The notes under the pieces are model-generated. The model was not told the DNA's origin. It saw only the letters and a list, made by a program, of their open reading frames with translations, and ran no database searches. Of a stretch of 64,000 bases of DNA, positions 32,830 to 45,569 are shown piece after piece. The stretch is from Branchiostoma floridae (lineage: Eukaryota > Chordata > Leptocardii > Amphioxiformes > Branchiostomatidae): the NCBI RefSeq assembly GCF_000003815.2, contig NC_049993.1, positions 8,185,762 to 8,249,761 on the forward strand, written 5' to 3'. Both the position numbers and the translations under genes were made by a program. How positions within the stretch are numbered: the first letter of the stretch is position 1; every line of letters starts with the position of its first letter.

Positions 32830-35800
32830 GGTGACCCGCTATCAATAAAGCTTGCCGCTCACGTCGCTTGGTCCAATGGGCTCACTCGGAAGACTTCCCA
32901 TCGTATCCGCCGTGCGGAGCACAAGCCAAGAAAGGTGCTAATCCAGAGGAAAATATAAGTAAGGAAATAAAAACGACACTGCCTTTCAATTTAGGGCTAC
33001 AGCCTACAGGATGTAACCATAAGTAAAGGCAGACTACATGGATGAATACGCGTTTCAAGTAAAGTGGGCTTGATTCAAATGTCACACTGTATGTATAGTG
33101 CTGCGGTGGTATTACCACGCGCGCGGCGACTGTTAACAGTCTCTTTTCATGTTCCCCGGGATAGTGGAGCTCCCACGGGCTTTGATTCGAAGCGTTTTGA
33201 AGTGTTGAAATGACGTTCACTCCTTTTCATTGTGGATGAAAGTCGCGTGTACACCACTCATCAACCCAAACGCCGTGGATTACTTCCGCGGGGAATCACC
33301 AAGTTCTTAAGGAAAGAGAAAAGTGTGGTTCATGATCAAGGGCAAGTAAGTCACCCGTCAGTACGAAGAATACTGATGAGGGGAAACTCCGCTAAGAATT
33401 GACTGGGCGAGGACATTTGCTTCTAGATTGCCACACATTACGGACCAGCAACTTTTCCATTAGGAACATCTCACTCTCCTTGTTGTGTGGAATGTGCGGA
33501 GTGGTGTCGACGTTAATGGGGGAATGTAAAGTAGCATTCTACAGTTCATTGTCCTCGCAGTAACAAGAAAGATGGATCTTGAAGTGCTAAATTTGTACCA
33601 CGAAAGCGCAGGAATATATTAGAAAGACACACCTCCTACATTTAGGAACCTCACACAGGAAGGTAATGTATACCTCAGGAATAAATAAATGGCTCCACAT
33701 AGTCTACTTGAAGCTTTTCATTACTATTCTTTAATGCAATTTGTGCCTCTTTTATACTACACAAGGAGAGAATTATTGACCTGTACTCATTCTCTATTTT
33801 CGATATCAAATGGCTGAAGCTGAAAATACTTATGAAGTTTAGCTACAGTAATGTGGCCTTGGCAATCTGACGTCAAACATAGATACTAGCTAAAGATGAG
33901 TTGAGAGATGAAGGATGAAGGTCCATGCTAAAGATACCATGAGGTTGAATATTGTCAATAACTACGAAAACCATCATAATGCCAAATTGATGTACAAAAT
34001 CCCACCTTTTATCATGATTAAATCTACATTACTCCCAATAAATAGAAGGCCCCAGATCACAAAGATATCAGACTTACATTCTTTTAGTAGGGAAATGTCA
34101 TAGACAGCATCTTAAGTAGTTTTACTGAAGTCTCGGATTGCATTCAATGCACGTAGTGTAATGATAATCACTAATATAGTAAGCACACAGCACATGAAAA
34201 CTAAACTGAAACGCCACTCATGCCGGTAAAAACTGACAGACAGATTTAACAAAAAACACATCTCCTGAACTGCACTTAGTTCTGAACTCATATCAGTAAA
34301 CTTGATCATTAGGACTGACAGGGCAGAGCATGTGGCTTGTATGATTATCGAAGAATATTCGCGGAGACAGACAGTTACGGTTGGCTCGAGAACCAGTTTA
34401 CAGTGTTTCGTTTTCTCGGAAATCAGAAATCAATTTTGCTTTAAGCACAGATCACGAATCTTCTTCGGGGTCGACAATAAAGAGACATTATTTACTGCAA
34501 CTGTGCAAGTTTCACTTGAAAAGATGCCTGACGGCCTTAACAGAATATATCAGAGTAACACTGGGGACGTCATTAGAATGGCGGATATACGCCTAAGATT
34601 TGCAGGCAGCCTTCAGAAGAAGAAACGACCTGCTACTTAAAACCCTTCACGTTTTCGTTGCATGTAGATGGTGTAGAACATATTGAACATTAAGTGGGGT
34701 CGTGCACCTTCTGGGATCCCAAGAGCACTCACAACAACGGAGAAGTCACACCGGTTTCCGGTAAAAGCCTGGTGTAAAAAGCGCTTATTAAGAATACCAT
34801 CATTCCACGTCGACGTCGTGTCAAGATATTCGACACTGTTGAAGGGCGAAATGCAATGTCTTTGCTACCATTTGTGGACAAACGTGTATTTCCTATTATG
34901 TAGATAAATGGATAGACAGATGGTAAAATAGATATCATCAGTAGATAGATAGGTAGATAGGTCTTAAAAGCTTTTCTTATCATTCATGACAATCAAATAG
35001 AAGATAAGTATCATTTATATTTTGTTCATGCATATTTACCAGCCTTGTCAAAGAACGACTGTTTCAGAGAAGATCTTACCATCACACCTATTTCATATAA
35101 ATTTAGAACCACTACAGTACTGTTCTCATTTGTATGCAATAGCAGAAGCCGATACTGGCTAATTTATTTGAATTCCGATGGAGTTAGAAAGCCAAGAAGT
35201 ACTGCATGTAAAGTCTATAGACCCGCGTCAGTCAAGCATGGCTGATTCAACGGAACAACTTTTCATAATAGCATCTTAAAGGCGGGATGCCACAAAGTTT
35301 TCGAGAAAAAATCCCAAAGTTGGCGTCACATTGTCAAGGACCGGCAGGTTTTTTTGATTGCCAGAAGGTCGCAAAATTGCTAGAAAATCTATCGTCAAAA
35401 TTGCCAGAGAATCTAGCGTATTTTGCCCGCAAATTTTCTACTCTGTTACACTGGAAGGGGCTCAGTGAACTTTGATCATTAACCGATCAGTATACATTGC
35501 TCAGTGATCAAGAGGACGAACAAGTACGTATACAGCGGTCGTATTTCGGCTGAAAAAGTCCTCTAGGCTCCTCTAATTCGTGGATAGAGCTTTGTTGCTG
35601 CTGGCGTGAAGACGGGACGCCAGTTATCGAGCAAAATGTTGTAAATCTCCTTTTAGAGCTTGTAACTGAAAATATTTGAGTGGTGCACTTCAGAAGCATT
35701 GCCACAACGGCGCAGGTCAAGTAGAAATAACGTAGAGGGATTACAGTTTACTTGGTCCTGTTGTGAACGTAGGAAGCTTTCCGGGTTATTCAGTTTTCTT

Positions 35801-37298
35801 CAGTGCGTCTAAAGAGAAATACCGAGGAATATTCAGATTAAGTTATCTTTGTAGAGCATACCTTGGCCTTCGTGACTGCAAGTCAGAACGCAGCAATTCT
35901 GTTCCTTAGTTGGAAAGTACAGCATCAATCCTGAAGCGCTGTACAAAATGCCTCCTCTTGGAACAACGCCGCTGCCTTCCCAGCGCTCATAAATTTTGTG
36001 CTTGGTTCTTTCACTTTTAAAAATGTACGAGTGGGATATCAGGTTTCTAAGAGGTATGAATTCAACCCGCAGTGTCCGATCTGATGCATTAGGATGGCTG
36101 CTGACGCTACTTCAGCATTCTATATGCACTGTAACCATTAAAATATCGCGAGATTTAGTGAGATCTTGTGATGTTGAAACAATTACGACCTTATGTCGCA
36201 TCGTTATAGTGAGGTAATGAAGATCGGACGGACGGCAGCTGCCTTTTATGTTTTAGTGGCAGCATTATGTGCCTCCAGGGGACAGTCTGCAGGGAATCAT
36301 GTAGGCACTTTCCATGTTTTTATCTCTCTAATCTAGATCTGTTGGCAACCTATTTGTTGTTACGCCAAACAACAACATCAAAAAACAATTACGGTAAGAA
36401 TAACAAATCAAGTACCAGTATTTGATTAAAGTATCCCAACATTATACGTGTATCCTACAGTTTATAATAATCTGCCATAGAAAGAAACCTTCTAGCTTAC
36501 AATTCATAGCAATAGTAAGACCTTGGAACTCTTATCGTATTGCATGACTGCCAAGTAGGCATAACAGATGCTTACATTTTCCAATTACTGTGCTAATGAA
36601 CCATTCATCTAGCGGCTGTCAACTCACAATCAAGACGATGAACAGACTCATGTACACAGAGAGACATATTTGCAAGTGGAGACTTGTGAATCTAGTACTG
36701 ATATACCAGGCTACACGAGGACAAAACATATATTATAAAGCTATTCACCCTTTCTATTACCTTAGGACCATACATCAAGGTAATTTTCTGGTATGCTGCA
36801 CACGCTGATGACAAATCATTTGATGTGTTGTCGACAGCACCCACATGGACGGCAACCCTTCTGCCATTCCCGTGAGGCTCCCTGTTGATCCCTTTATTTT
36901 ACCAAAGTGATAATGTACCATTTTCTATTCCACCTCACGTCTTATTTGAATAGATCAAGGCCGGTCTTTCTCCTTGAAAATCCAGGAAATATAATGATAC
37001 AACAAAGAGTACCAGAATAGAGGCTTATTGATTTCAATCTACGGTGCACGGGGGTGTGATTGCGTTTGCTTTGGGAACAAGGGTCGTGACACGAAATCGA
37101 AGTATCATAAATTCCACCACTCCCGGTTTAAATGATGGAATAAAATAGCGCGCAAATAATGGTTGATAAACCTGCCGATGAAGATGCCTGGCCTAAATTA
37201 TTTATTGTTGTGCATGTTTTTCATTCCGATGCTTACTTAACTCACCTGTTAACGGTTTTCGTTACGATGCAAACTTAAATCACGTGTACGTGTTAACC
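32830..37298. other. No recognisable gene
   Basis: I see only short unassigned frames. CTGATGAGGGGAAAC near 33374 resembles part of a hammerhead core but lacks stem II. Repeated GCAAAATTG-like phrases occur at 35370-35440. Confidence 0.45.
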
Positions 37299-37306
37299 CT
37301 GCACTG

Positions 37307-37739
37307 TAGGGCTGGGTACCGGTACAGAAAATTCAGGTCCAGGTCCGGTTCAGGTCCAGAGGATCAGGTCCAGGTCCGGACCTGAACCTGGACCTGATTC
37401 ATTATGACTCATACCAATGGTCCATTTCAGTACAAAGAAATCTGTTTGGTGGAGTGTTAGACATAACACTGGCGTTTTAAAACACTACAACGCTAACTGC
37501 ACCTGTACGATTGACTGTAAACATTGGTAGAAATTACTATAAACTCTACTCTACTTCACTCTTCCATTTTCTTCCAACTGCAAGCGCCAAAACGTATGAA
37601 TGCCTGATAAAATAATATGTTAATTTTCTAATCGGTCCAACATCCGGTCCACCTAATTTTTTCAGGTCCGGTTTTTCTGGACCGGTCCAATAAGAAAAAC
37701 CGGTTTTGTACCGGTACGCTGTACCGATACCCAGCCCTA
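37307..37739. mobile_element. 433-base hAT-like non-autonomous element
   Basis: Inverted ends TAGGGCTGGGTACCGGTAC (left) and GTACCGATACCCAGCCCTA (right) are bounded by a perfect 8-base direct repeat CTGCACTG (37299-37306 and 37740-37747). An 8-base target duplication is the hallmark of hAT transposons. The interior has CAGGTCCAGGTCCGG repeats that form a palindrome near 37335-37400, and an inner ACCGGTCCAA/GGACCGG arm. There is no transposase frame. Confidence 0.75.
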
Positions 37740-37747
37740 CTGCACTG

Positions 37748-40700
37748 TCAAAACTTTCAAAACAAACGCCCGGAATGCATAAAACAATTCGGCCTTCCTT
37801 TAAATTGTGTTTTGCAGGATGTGAATACAGAGTGGGCTGGTTGGTTATATTCCTTTTTCTATCACAGCAAACATGAGAAAAACATATTTTGGAAGATCAT
37901 TGAAATGCCACATCGTAATTTTTATATCCTTTGCCAATGGTAGATTCTCAAAAGAAAGACTACAGCATCGGCAGGTGTATGTTAAGGTCGGTCTGGATAA
38001 CCGGAAGCACAACATTTTCCCCAGGTCTAACAATATGTGTTCCACCACTACACATTGTATCACACATTGTTATACAGTATTTCATTTCATATGAGTACGG
38101 ATACAAGTATGTTAATTTTTTATGCCTATATATTAGCATCATTACAGATGATATGGAGGCTCATACAAATAATACCAATTATACTTATACTACGACGTAA
38201 AGAAGAAAAAAAGAGCACGTCACATCACAGTCAAAGCCTCGAAAGGTACATGATGCTTGAACATCGATACGTCAACAATCGTCTTGCATTTCTTCTACCA
38301 TGCATGTTGGACTTAATCAGGGTTATTATGTGTACTAGTTGGGGCGTCATTACCGAAAAGTCGGCTGCCGGAAAAGCTCAACTCCGGACGCTGGCTGTCT
38401 ATCGGGAAATCTGGGCGCTTATATAAGCATCATTATGGCGGATCTTTTTTTCCAGACGTTATGTTGCAATTACGACGCCCGGTCTTCCTTAATGACCCAG
38501 CTCAGCTTAAAGGATTGTCCCAGGTAACCAGTTCTCGTTATCACGTTGTTTTGAACTCTGGCCCGCTTTGTTGACGCCGACGAAGACGTCAGAAAAAACG
38601 TGGCCTCTCCAGGCTGTATGTAATATATCGTTAGTTCACCTTTATCCATAGGGTAACCTATATCCGTTGTGTTTAGAAATAGGGTATTTGGGGATCGTTA
38701 AGTTGAAGGAAGGTACTTTCACATTGCAATATTTTAAGAATGTCGACATTTGAAACCCACGTCGTTGACCTGAAATCTCTAACTTCTCATTTTTTAAACT
38801 AACGAATCTAGGTTACCCCACGATTTAAGGCGAACTAGCGTCACAATTACGTCAACACCAGATTTCCTTGGCTCGTGTATTTTATGACCAAAAATTATGA
38901 CCTTATCCGTGCGATAGGATAAGAGCGCCATTGCGACCTACGCGTAGATAAAAAAATATCACTACCTCGTATCTACATGTGCAGATCCTTTGCATTCGCT
39001 TGTACCGAGGAACACTCAATCCCTACACGAAAATTAAGATATGGATTTAGTTCGCGGCACGACATGACAAGCGAGTCACAGATCCGCCACTCTCAGTCTG
39101 CGCCTATCTGATGTCCTGTACCCGTGGAAGATACGGTCCTGGATTTGTGTCTCATCGTTCCAGATGACGGTAGATAAGCTTCTTGTATCGTTTGCCCACA
39201 GTTTTGTTCTTGGAATCATTCCAATAGTTTGGATCATTTCATATTTGTAGTAATGTAATTCTGTATTATCTGAAAGTTACGAAAGTTAAGCGTAACATTT
39301 TGAAATGACGGGGAAAAGAGATACAGTGCACTGATCAGGTGCACGAGACGTTGTAGATGGTATTCCACTACAGCCCCTGCCAAACATTCATCAGGGACAT
39401 GCTCTCGACCTCTCCCGAATCAAGGTCGACACTGGGTCGGGGTAGCCTGAAATCCATCCTAGGTCCAGTTCTCTCCGATCGCATCCAAGCAAAATATGAC
39501 TTTCCCGACTTTGATTTATTCAGAATCTATGGCCGGCTGGCTAAGAAAGACAAGTGCACAATCTTGCCAACCATCTGCTTAACACAAATGACCTTGCTCA
39601 CAAACGACTCCTGACCATGGTCTGGAGAGGGTCGGAAGGCCATAGTTGGCTATGTGTGTCAGGAGATTAGGTGCTCGGCAATTTTAAGGCTGCGTCTGGG
39701 ATTCTAAATCGTCGCTCATAAAGTCGCTGCAGACCATTTGCATATAGCCTGGGTACAATCAAGGTAGTAGTTCGCTCCTATGTATGCTTCTGCTACCCGT
39801 CGGAACAGCAAAGAAGCGGCTGTATATAGTGCACAATGAATGTCAGAGCTAGAAGCGACGGTATATAGTGTATAACAAACGCCGGAGCTAACTTCAGACT
39901 AATCTTCAGACGAGCCTGCATAGAAATATTCAATAGGAATGTGCTCCAGCACAGTTTCTTAACTCATGAGTCATCAGATGGATGGACGTGTTAAAAGATA
40001 TCGGCGGTTTTGTTAGAAGCGAGGCAAACAAGATTTTGATCATCCTGTGCCATCGACGAGTTAACCCTACCCTCTCTTTAAAGAAGCTGATAGGAGAGAT
40101 ACAGGGAGATAGGGACCCACGTAGTCATCCATCATGTGGACCTGCCTGCTGGGGGAGTAAACTTTCGCAGAAACCTTTAAGTTGCCCCATGGGTGGAATA
40201 GAAATGCGATTGCCTATCTCTTTTATGCTTAGGAGAAGGAGTTATCAGTCCGGCACCTCGGGGGGCTTTTCTAGCGACTGCCTTTGAGAGGTAAACCTCA
40301 TCTTGCACTGCAAGCCCTCCTCGCTTCTTCCTGAAAATCGGATCATCTGCCCGGGGTGATACAGCTGATCAATTTTTCTGCACAGGACCGAGAGATGGCA
40401 TCATCGGTTTGATATACGTCGGAAAGTTGTTCTTCAATGAATTATGCATTTTTCACCCACCACTTTCCATAAAGTTGAAGTATATCGCCCTTCAAAGCTT
40501 TGAAAGAAGACAATGGCTTTCCTTGATGAAATCAGTTGTGTGCCTGTCTGGCTACTGTAGTTATTGTTGCTCAAAGTTCATCAACGTGACCAAGCCCCAT
40601 TGTACGAAGCTTATGGATATTGCTGATGTTATCTAAATTGCACATACCCATAAGAGAGCAGTACATACCGTGTAACAATCGCAAATGGGACCCTCTCCGC

Positions 40701-40815
40701 ATTAGTCACGATAGACAATGAACAAATGCTTGAAACGCGAGGATGATAAGGTCACGGGTAACTGGTAACACAGCTGAAGCATCCCCTGTGACGTCATGTG
40801 GCTGACTGCCATTAT
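37748..40815. other. No recognisable gene
   Basis: Plus-strand frames at 38037-38426, 39357-39614 and 39982-40287 have no recognisable domain and no convincing splice context. Confidence 0.4.
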
Positions 40816-40816
40816 T

Positions 40817-41270
40817 TGACATTACGTTTCCGACAATGCTGCTGTTTTAATAATATGAACAAAGTTTGTATGTTTATGATTGCATCTCCAGACATTTCGT
40901 TATGGTAACAGCGCCAGATATGTATTGTCATGATATTCCCATTGCTGAGCCAGCTAGCATTGAGCACATATAACGTTTTCGGCAATGCTGTTGTTGTAAT
41001 AGTGTGAGTAAATGTTTATAATTGCATTTGAACACATTTCGTTAAGGTGACAGTGCCAGATATGTATTGTCAACATATTCCCATTCCCATTGCCGAGCCA
41101 GCTAGCATTGAGCGCATATTACGTTTTCGGCAATGCTTTTGTTGTAACAGTGTGAACAAATAACAGTGTGAACAAATGTTTATAATTGTATTCGCAGACA
41201 TTTCGTTAAGGTGACAGTGCCAGATATGTATTGTCATGATATTCTAATTGCCGAGCCAGCATTGGGTGCA
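40817..41270. repeat. Tandem array, about 150-base unit, 3 copies
   Basis: Copies start near 40817, 40970 and 41119. They share ACGTTTTCGGCAATGCTG, GTTTATAATTGCAT, ACATTTCGTTAAGGTGACAG, TGCCAGATATGTATTGTC and GAGCCAGCTAGCATTGAG. The third copy has an internal duplication of ACAGTGTGAACAAAT. Confidence 0.85.
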
Positions 41271-41867
41271 TCAGCCACAAGAGACACTGCAACGGAAACT
41301 TGCCGACCATCTGATGAGGCGGCTGCTGTCGACCGTCTAGCTACCGAGGCGATAAGAGTGGAAGCTGCCATATATAAAGCTGGGGACTAGTCTTGACAAG
41401 TTGTCACTTACCCGTCGACTTTGATTGATCATCCTCGCTCTTTTCAGGAGACACGTGATACGTCCTGTCAACTCAACTTCCATTCCAAAAGATCCCAATC
41501 TACTTAGAACAGCTATTAGTCTGAACGGCGCTGGATGCAGTATGTGGGCGGCGAGATATTCCAGCACATTCAGCAGACTCCATTAGACGAAGTGCTTCAT
41601 TTAAAAACGGCATCTTCGAGAAACGCTGACGTCTAAGATAAGCTGCACGGATGCTGCACATTATCTCCACAACATTTCTTGGAATACATAATTTTTTAGT
41701 GTTACTGTACACCACTTGAACAGGAAGTATGCATACATATATTAGGATCGAGAGGCATGAGCAAAATGTCAGTGGTATATGTGATTCAATGCATTCAATA
41801 TGATAATGTAGATTACATATACTACGTAATTCAAGTTTACACGGTAACTTGCAGGTTTAACCATCCA

Positions 41868-41904
41868 AAATGGCGGACAGTATCTACGTCATAATCACGT
41901 GAGC
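41868..41904 (+). promoter_or_regulatory. Possible YY1/CRE/E-box cluster
   Basis: CCAAAATGGCGGAC resembles a YY1 site or a translation-initiator (TISU-type) element. It is followed within 30 bases by TACGTCA (CRE-like) and TCACGTGA (E-box). The ATG inside opens a ten-codon frame (MADSIYVIIT). I found no downstream gene to attach it to, so its role is unproven. Confidence 0.3.
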
Positions 41905-43858
41905 GCAAACATCCAATACGTACAGTAGGTCTGCTCCACCAGCCCACCTAGTCAAACCGTTGAAGATGCTGTTGATTCATACAACAAGTTGTTGCAGAGT
42001 TCGGCCACGATGAAACGATGTTCATTCAATTACAAGCAAGTGAAACATATGTCCCCTTTTAGTCTTAGTTTAGAGGATTATTTCCATATGATGAATAAGC
42101 GATTGGACTCGGCAGTTGATAGCTTCATTTGAGTAGCTTTTCTTACAATTACACTAATTACGCAATTACACGTGAGACTATTCATTATACTGTCGCCACA
42201 AAAATACTCGTAGGTATCTATTCAGTAACGAACTGGTAAGGAACACAGTAATATCATATCTTAAACAACTGACGAAGGTTTAAGTTGCTACATAAATCAT
42301 GTGATGATCTATGACGTCGCAGGGAGACGCTCCCAGAAGCTTTATCACTGTCTCAGTTTTTGTTTATCACTTACACAGATGAGTCTTCGCTGATTGTCGA
42401 TAACTGCATTAGGTAGAAGCTTTTCTGACACCTCATAATACATGTATGTGATAAATCACGCCAGCCGTCACGGAGCAAGCGTTTCTTGGCCAAGCGTCAA
42501 AATCGACTTTGAATTAATTGTTGTGAGAATGTCGATCAATCTCTTCTGACCGTTTCAACCATTCAACCGTTCAGCCTTTAGGGAAAAAATGTATTTTGTG
42601 AATGGTGAAAACTATTTACACATTCAAACCCTTAATGTTAAACTAAACCATCTTATTTTCAATAAGTCATGTTTCGTTCATACATATTACAAGCACATAT
42701 TCACATGAGACAGACAGTCACTGAAACGTCTGTGGTTGTGAATACAAAGCTGTGAAAGAAAAGAAAATTCATAAACCCAAAAAAATTTCTCAATGATGCT
42801 ACCTCATGCTTTCAATATGCATATAGATGTAACATATGTGCTTTTTATAAACCCAATTGTTGTCTATAGATATTCAAACTAGAATAGTCCAAACAACCAA
42901 AGCGATATATCTAGAATATGTTATGTCTTGAATTTGATATACATCCACAAGGGATGATATATGTTCAGAAGAAATAGACTCAGCACCGTCGGCACATTTT
43001 GTCGTGAATTGAAGTTGATGACGGGGCCATGGGCCACTTACCCTGCGGTAAAACTGAGAATGGTTTCCTCATTGAAATGCATTGAGCTATTTCCCAATAC
43101 ACTACCCTCTATCCCAAGGAGACCGCGTCCTTAAATCAAGGTTTCACCCACATGTAAATACCGTGTGCCAATCAGTTATTATCATGCAATCGTCATACGT
43201 AATAAAGTCAAGTCGGCACTCAAAATGCGTTTTGATCATTTCTTTTGTGAGAGATTAATTAGGATGTTCCTTATACAAAGTGTAACTTAGTGATCTGACC
43301 TTTCCAAACGTTCGTCTAATATATCTAACATTGATGTTGTTATATATACTATTTGCCAGAGGTATGTGTCCGTGGTTATGCATATGTTTTTTTTTATCTT
43401 CACAACTGTTCTTTATCTTCACTTTGTAGTATAATTGTCGTTTGTTCCAATTACTCAGACTGGAAGTATATACGGAAACAACGTTCAATGTAGAACGCAA
43501 ACAGATTTGCTGAGTCTTCATATTTGTCTACCGTAGTGGAGAGAGCCATAAAATGGCCTAATTATAGAACTGTCTCCCATGTCAACCAATAGTACAGTGC
43601 GAGCTTCTAAGAAGTCATTCAAAGCTAGGACCCAGGCGGATTGGTCTCATTGAAATGCATTGAGGTTACCATCCTTTGATCACCACAGTTGATCCCCAGA
43701 CAAGGAGATAATAGACATTGGGGTCGATCTCATAAGCCTTTGTGACCGTCTAATGACAGGAAAGCGCCTGGGGACTCCCGGCACTCAATCGATTTGATTT
43801 TATGTTCGGATTGCAAGAACCTGGATGTTGACCGCTGAACTCGGAGACGTGATATCAG
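41905..43858. other. No recognisable gene
   Basis: The phrase TCATTGAAATGCATTGAG occurs twice (about 43071 and 43647), hinting at a small dispersed duplication. Confidence 0.4.
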
Positions 43859-44018
43859 TTTGTTTTGCGACTGGAAGAATATACAACCTGTCATCGATGA
43901 AGGGATGATGCGAGAAGAGGACCGAATGAATAGACTGTACAGATACAGCAAAATGTACGGAAATCATAGATCATTGTACAAACTTTGTATGCGTGATAAC
44001 TTCCACATCCTTACCAGA
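43859..44018 (+). CDS. Candidate internal exon or retroelement fragment
   Basis: A frame enclosed by an acceptor (GTGATATCAG) and a consensus donor (AGA then GTAAGT) on the plus strand encodes 53 codons. The peptide starts LFCDWKNIQPVIDEGMMREE and continues with RLYRYSKMYGNHRSLYKLC. The Arg/Lys/Tyr spacing slightly resembles the linker ahead of reverse transcriptase in LINE proteins, so it could be transposon-derived. No neighbouring exon was found. Its 3' 92 bases recur at 44717 because of the assembly duplication. Confidence 0.28.
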
Positions 44019-44616
44019 GTAAGTATTCATGGTATTGTGTTGGAATCTGTAATCTTTAGCGTGTGGGTAATAGCTGTACAGTTATACGGATAGCCTCTCT
44101 AGGGCAAGGCGTAAAACCCTTGAGTCTAGCCGCCGTAAATGTGATTCATGCCGTTCAGATGACAGTCTACTCCGTGTTGACCTGGGTTGTATGTGCTGGT
44201 ATTCAAAAACCTACTGATTTGAAATGCAATCGTAGCTTGCCAACTCCAAGTGCAGAGCGTAAGACGTGCATTTGGAACATGCTCAGTGAACTTATTTGTC
44301 CTAATAATGACAGTTGCATCGAATTCATCACCGTCGCCAGTGTACCAGTAGTCTTACTTGTTCTGTAAAAAGTAAACAACCGTCCTCTATTTATGAATTT
44401 TCCGATATATGTTAAAACCATTGTCTTGCTGATCCCGTATATAGACGGGATGGACATATACAATGCCTGTGTGTGAGTCCAGTATCTTTACAGGTTTGGG
44501 GCATTTTTCACCTACATCTGGCATACCACAGCAAAGCGCATCGATTGGGGAAGTAAATCTGCAGTAGCAGTACGGAGTAAGTCAGGTTTTACTGATCTGT
44601 TTAATCATCCAGCTCA
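43927..44616. repeat. Left copy of a duplication flanking the assembly gap
   Basis: This 690-base stretch matches 44717-45406 at a fixed offset of 790 bases. I saw only two mismatches (44580-44581 against 45370-45371), close to the gap edge. The pattern is that of two overlapping contigs or alleles that were not merged. Confidence 0.9.
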
Positions 44617-44716
44617 NNNNNNNNNNNNNNNNNNNNNNNNNNNNNNNNNNNNNNNNNNNNNNNNNNNNNNNNNNNNNNNNNNNNNNNNNNNNNNNNNNNN
44701 NNNNNNNNNNNNNNNN
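44617..44716. other. Assembly gap (100 N)
   Basis: There are exactly 100 N characters, the conventional placeholder for a gap of unknown size. Confidence 1.
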
Positions 44717-45406
44717 TGAATAGACTGTACAGATACAGCAAAATGTACGGAAATCATAGATCATTGTACAAACTTTGTATGCGTGATAACTTCCACATCC
44801 TTACCAGAGTAAGTATTCATGGTATTGTGTTGGAATCTGTAATCTTTAGCGTGTGGGTAATAGCTGTACAGTTATACGGATAGCCTCTCTAGGGCAAGGC
44901 GTAAAACCCTTGAGTCTAGCCGCCGTAAATGTGATTCATGCCGTTCAGATGACAGTCTACTCCGTGTTGACCTGGGTTGTATGTGCTGGTATTCAAAAAC
45001 CTACTGATTTGAAATGCAATCGTAGCTTGCCAACTCCAAGTGCAGAGCGTAAGACGTGCATTTGGAACATGCTCAGTGAACTTATTTGTCCTAATAATGA
45101 CAGTTGCATCGAATTCATCACCGTCGCCAGTGTACCAGTAGTCTTACTTGTTCTGTAAAAAGTAAACAACCGTCCTCTATTTATGAATTTTCCGATATAT
45201 GTTAAAACCATTGTCTTGCTGATCCCGTATATAGACGGGATGGACATATACAATGCCTGTGTGTGAGTCCAGTATCTTTACAGGTTTGGGGCATTTTTCA
45301 CCTACATCTGGCATACCACAGCAAAGCGCATCGATTGGGGAAGTAAATCTGCAGTAGCAGTACGGAGTAGTTCAGGTTTTACTGATCTGTTTAATCATCC
45401 AGCTCA
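44717..45406. repeat. Right copy of the gap-flanking duplication
   Basis: It is the counterpart of 43927-44616. It continues without a break into unique sequence on the right, so it is the likelier true locus; the left copy continues into unique sequence only on its left. Confidence 0.9.
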
Positions 45407-45478
45407 GGGGGGTTAAATTGGCCAAAAAAAACCTAAGCAGGACAAGGGTTAAAACCATGACAAAGAACAGAAACTTAC

Positions 45479-45569
45479 CCTTTGTTGCCAGGTACGACTC
45501 TCCACCGCCTTGTACAACTTGCCACCCTGGTCCCGATGACTGCAAAATAGGCTCACTGATGACTGTTAT
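45479..45569 (-). CDS. Candidate exon of a second minus-strand gene (possible REJ-like segment)
   Basis: It lies between a TATGTTTGCGCAG acceptor and a GTAAGT donor. It encodes ITVISEPILQSSGPGWQVVQ followed by GGGESYLATK, entering in phase 0 and leaving in phase 1. The exon at 47876-48094 ends in phase 0, so the two join in frame to give CTVTITVISEP. A beta-strand followed by a GG-rich turn is reminiscent of the REJ region of polycystin-type proteins; this is a weak, by-eye resemblance. Confidence 0.4.

Noticed and set aside
33355-33400. Hammerhead-ribozyme-like core CTGATGAG...GAAAC
   Set aside because: Only two bases separate the two core boxes, so stem II cannot form.
44203-44463. Minus-strand frame after a TTTACTTTTTACAG acceptor, duplicated at 44993-45253
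   Set aside because: The phase required by the 45.5-kb exon gives an early stop. The duplicate is only the assembly artefact.
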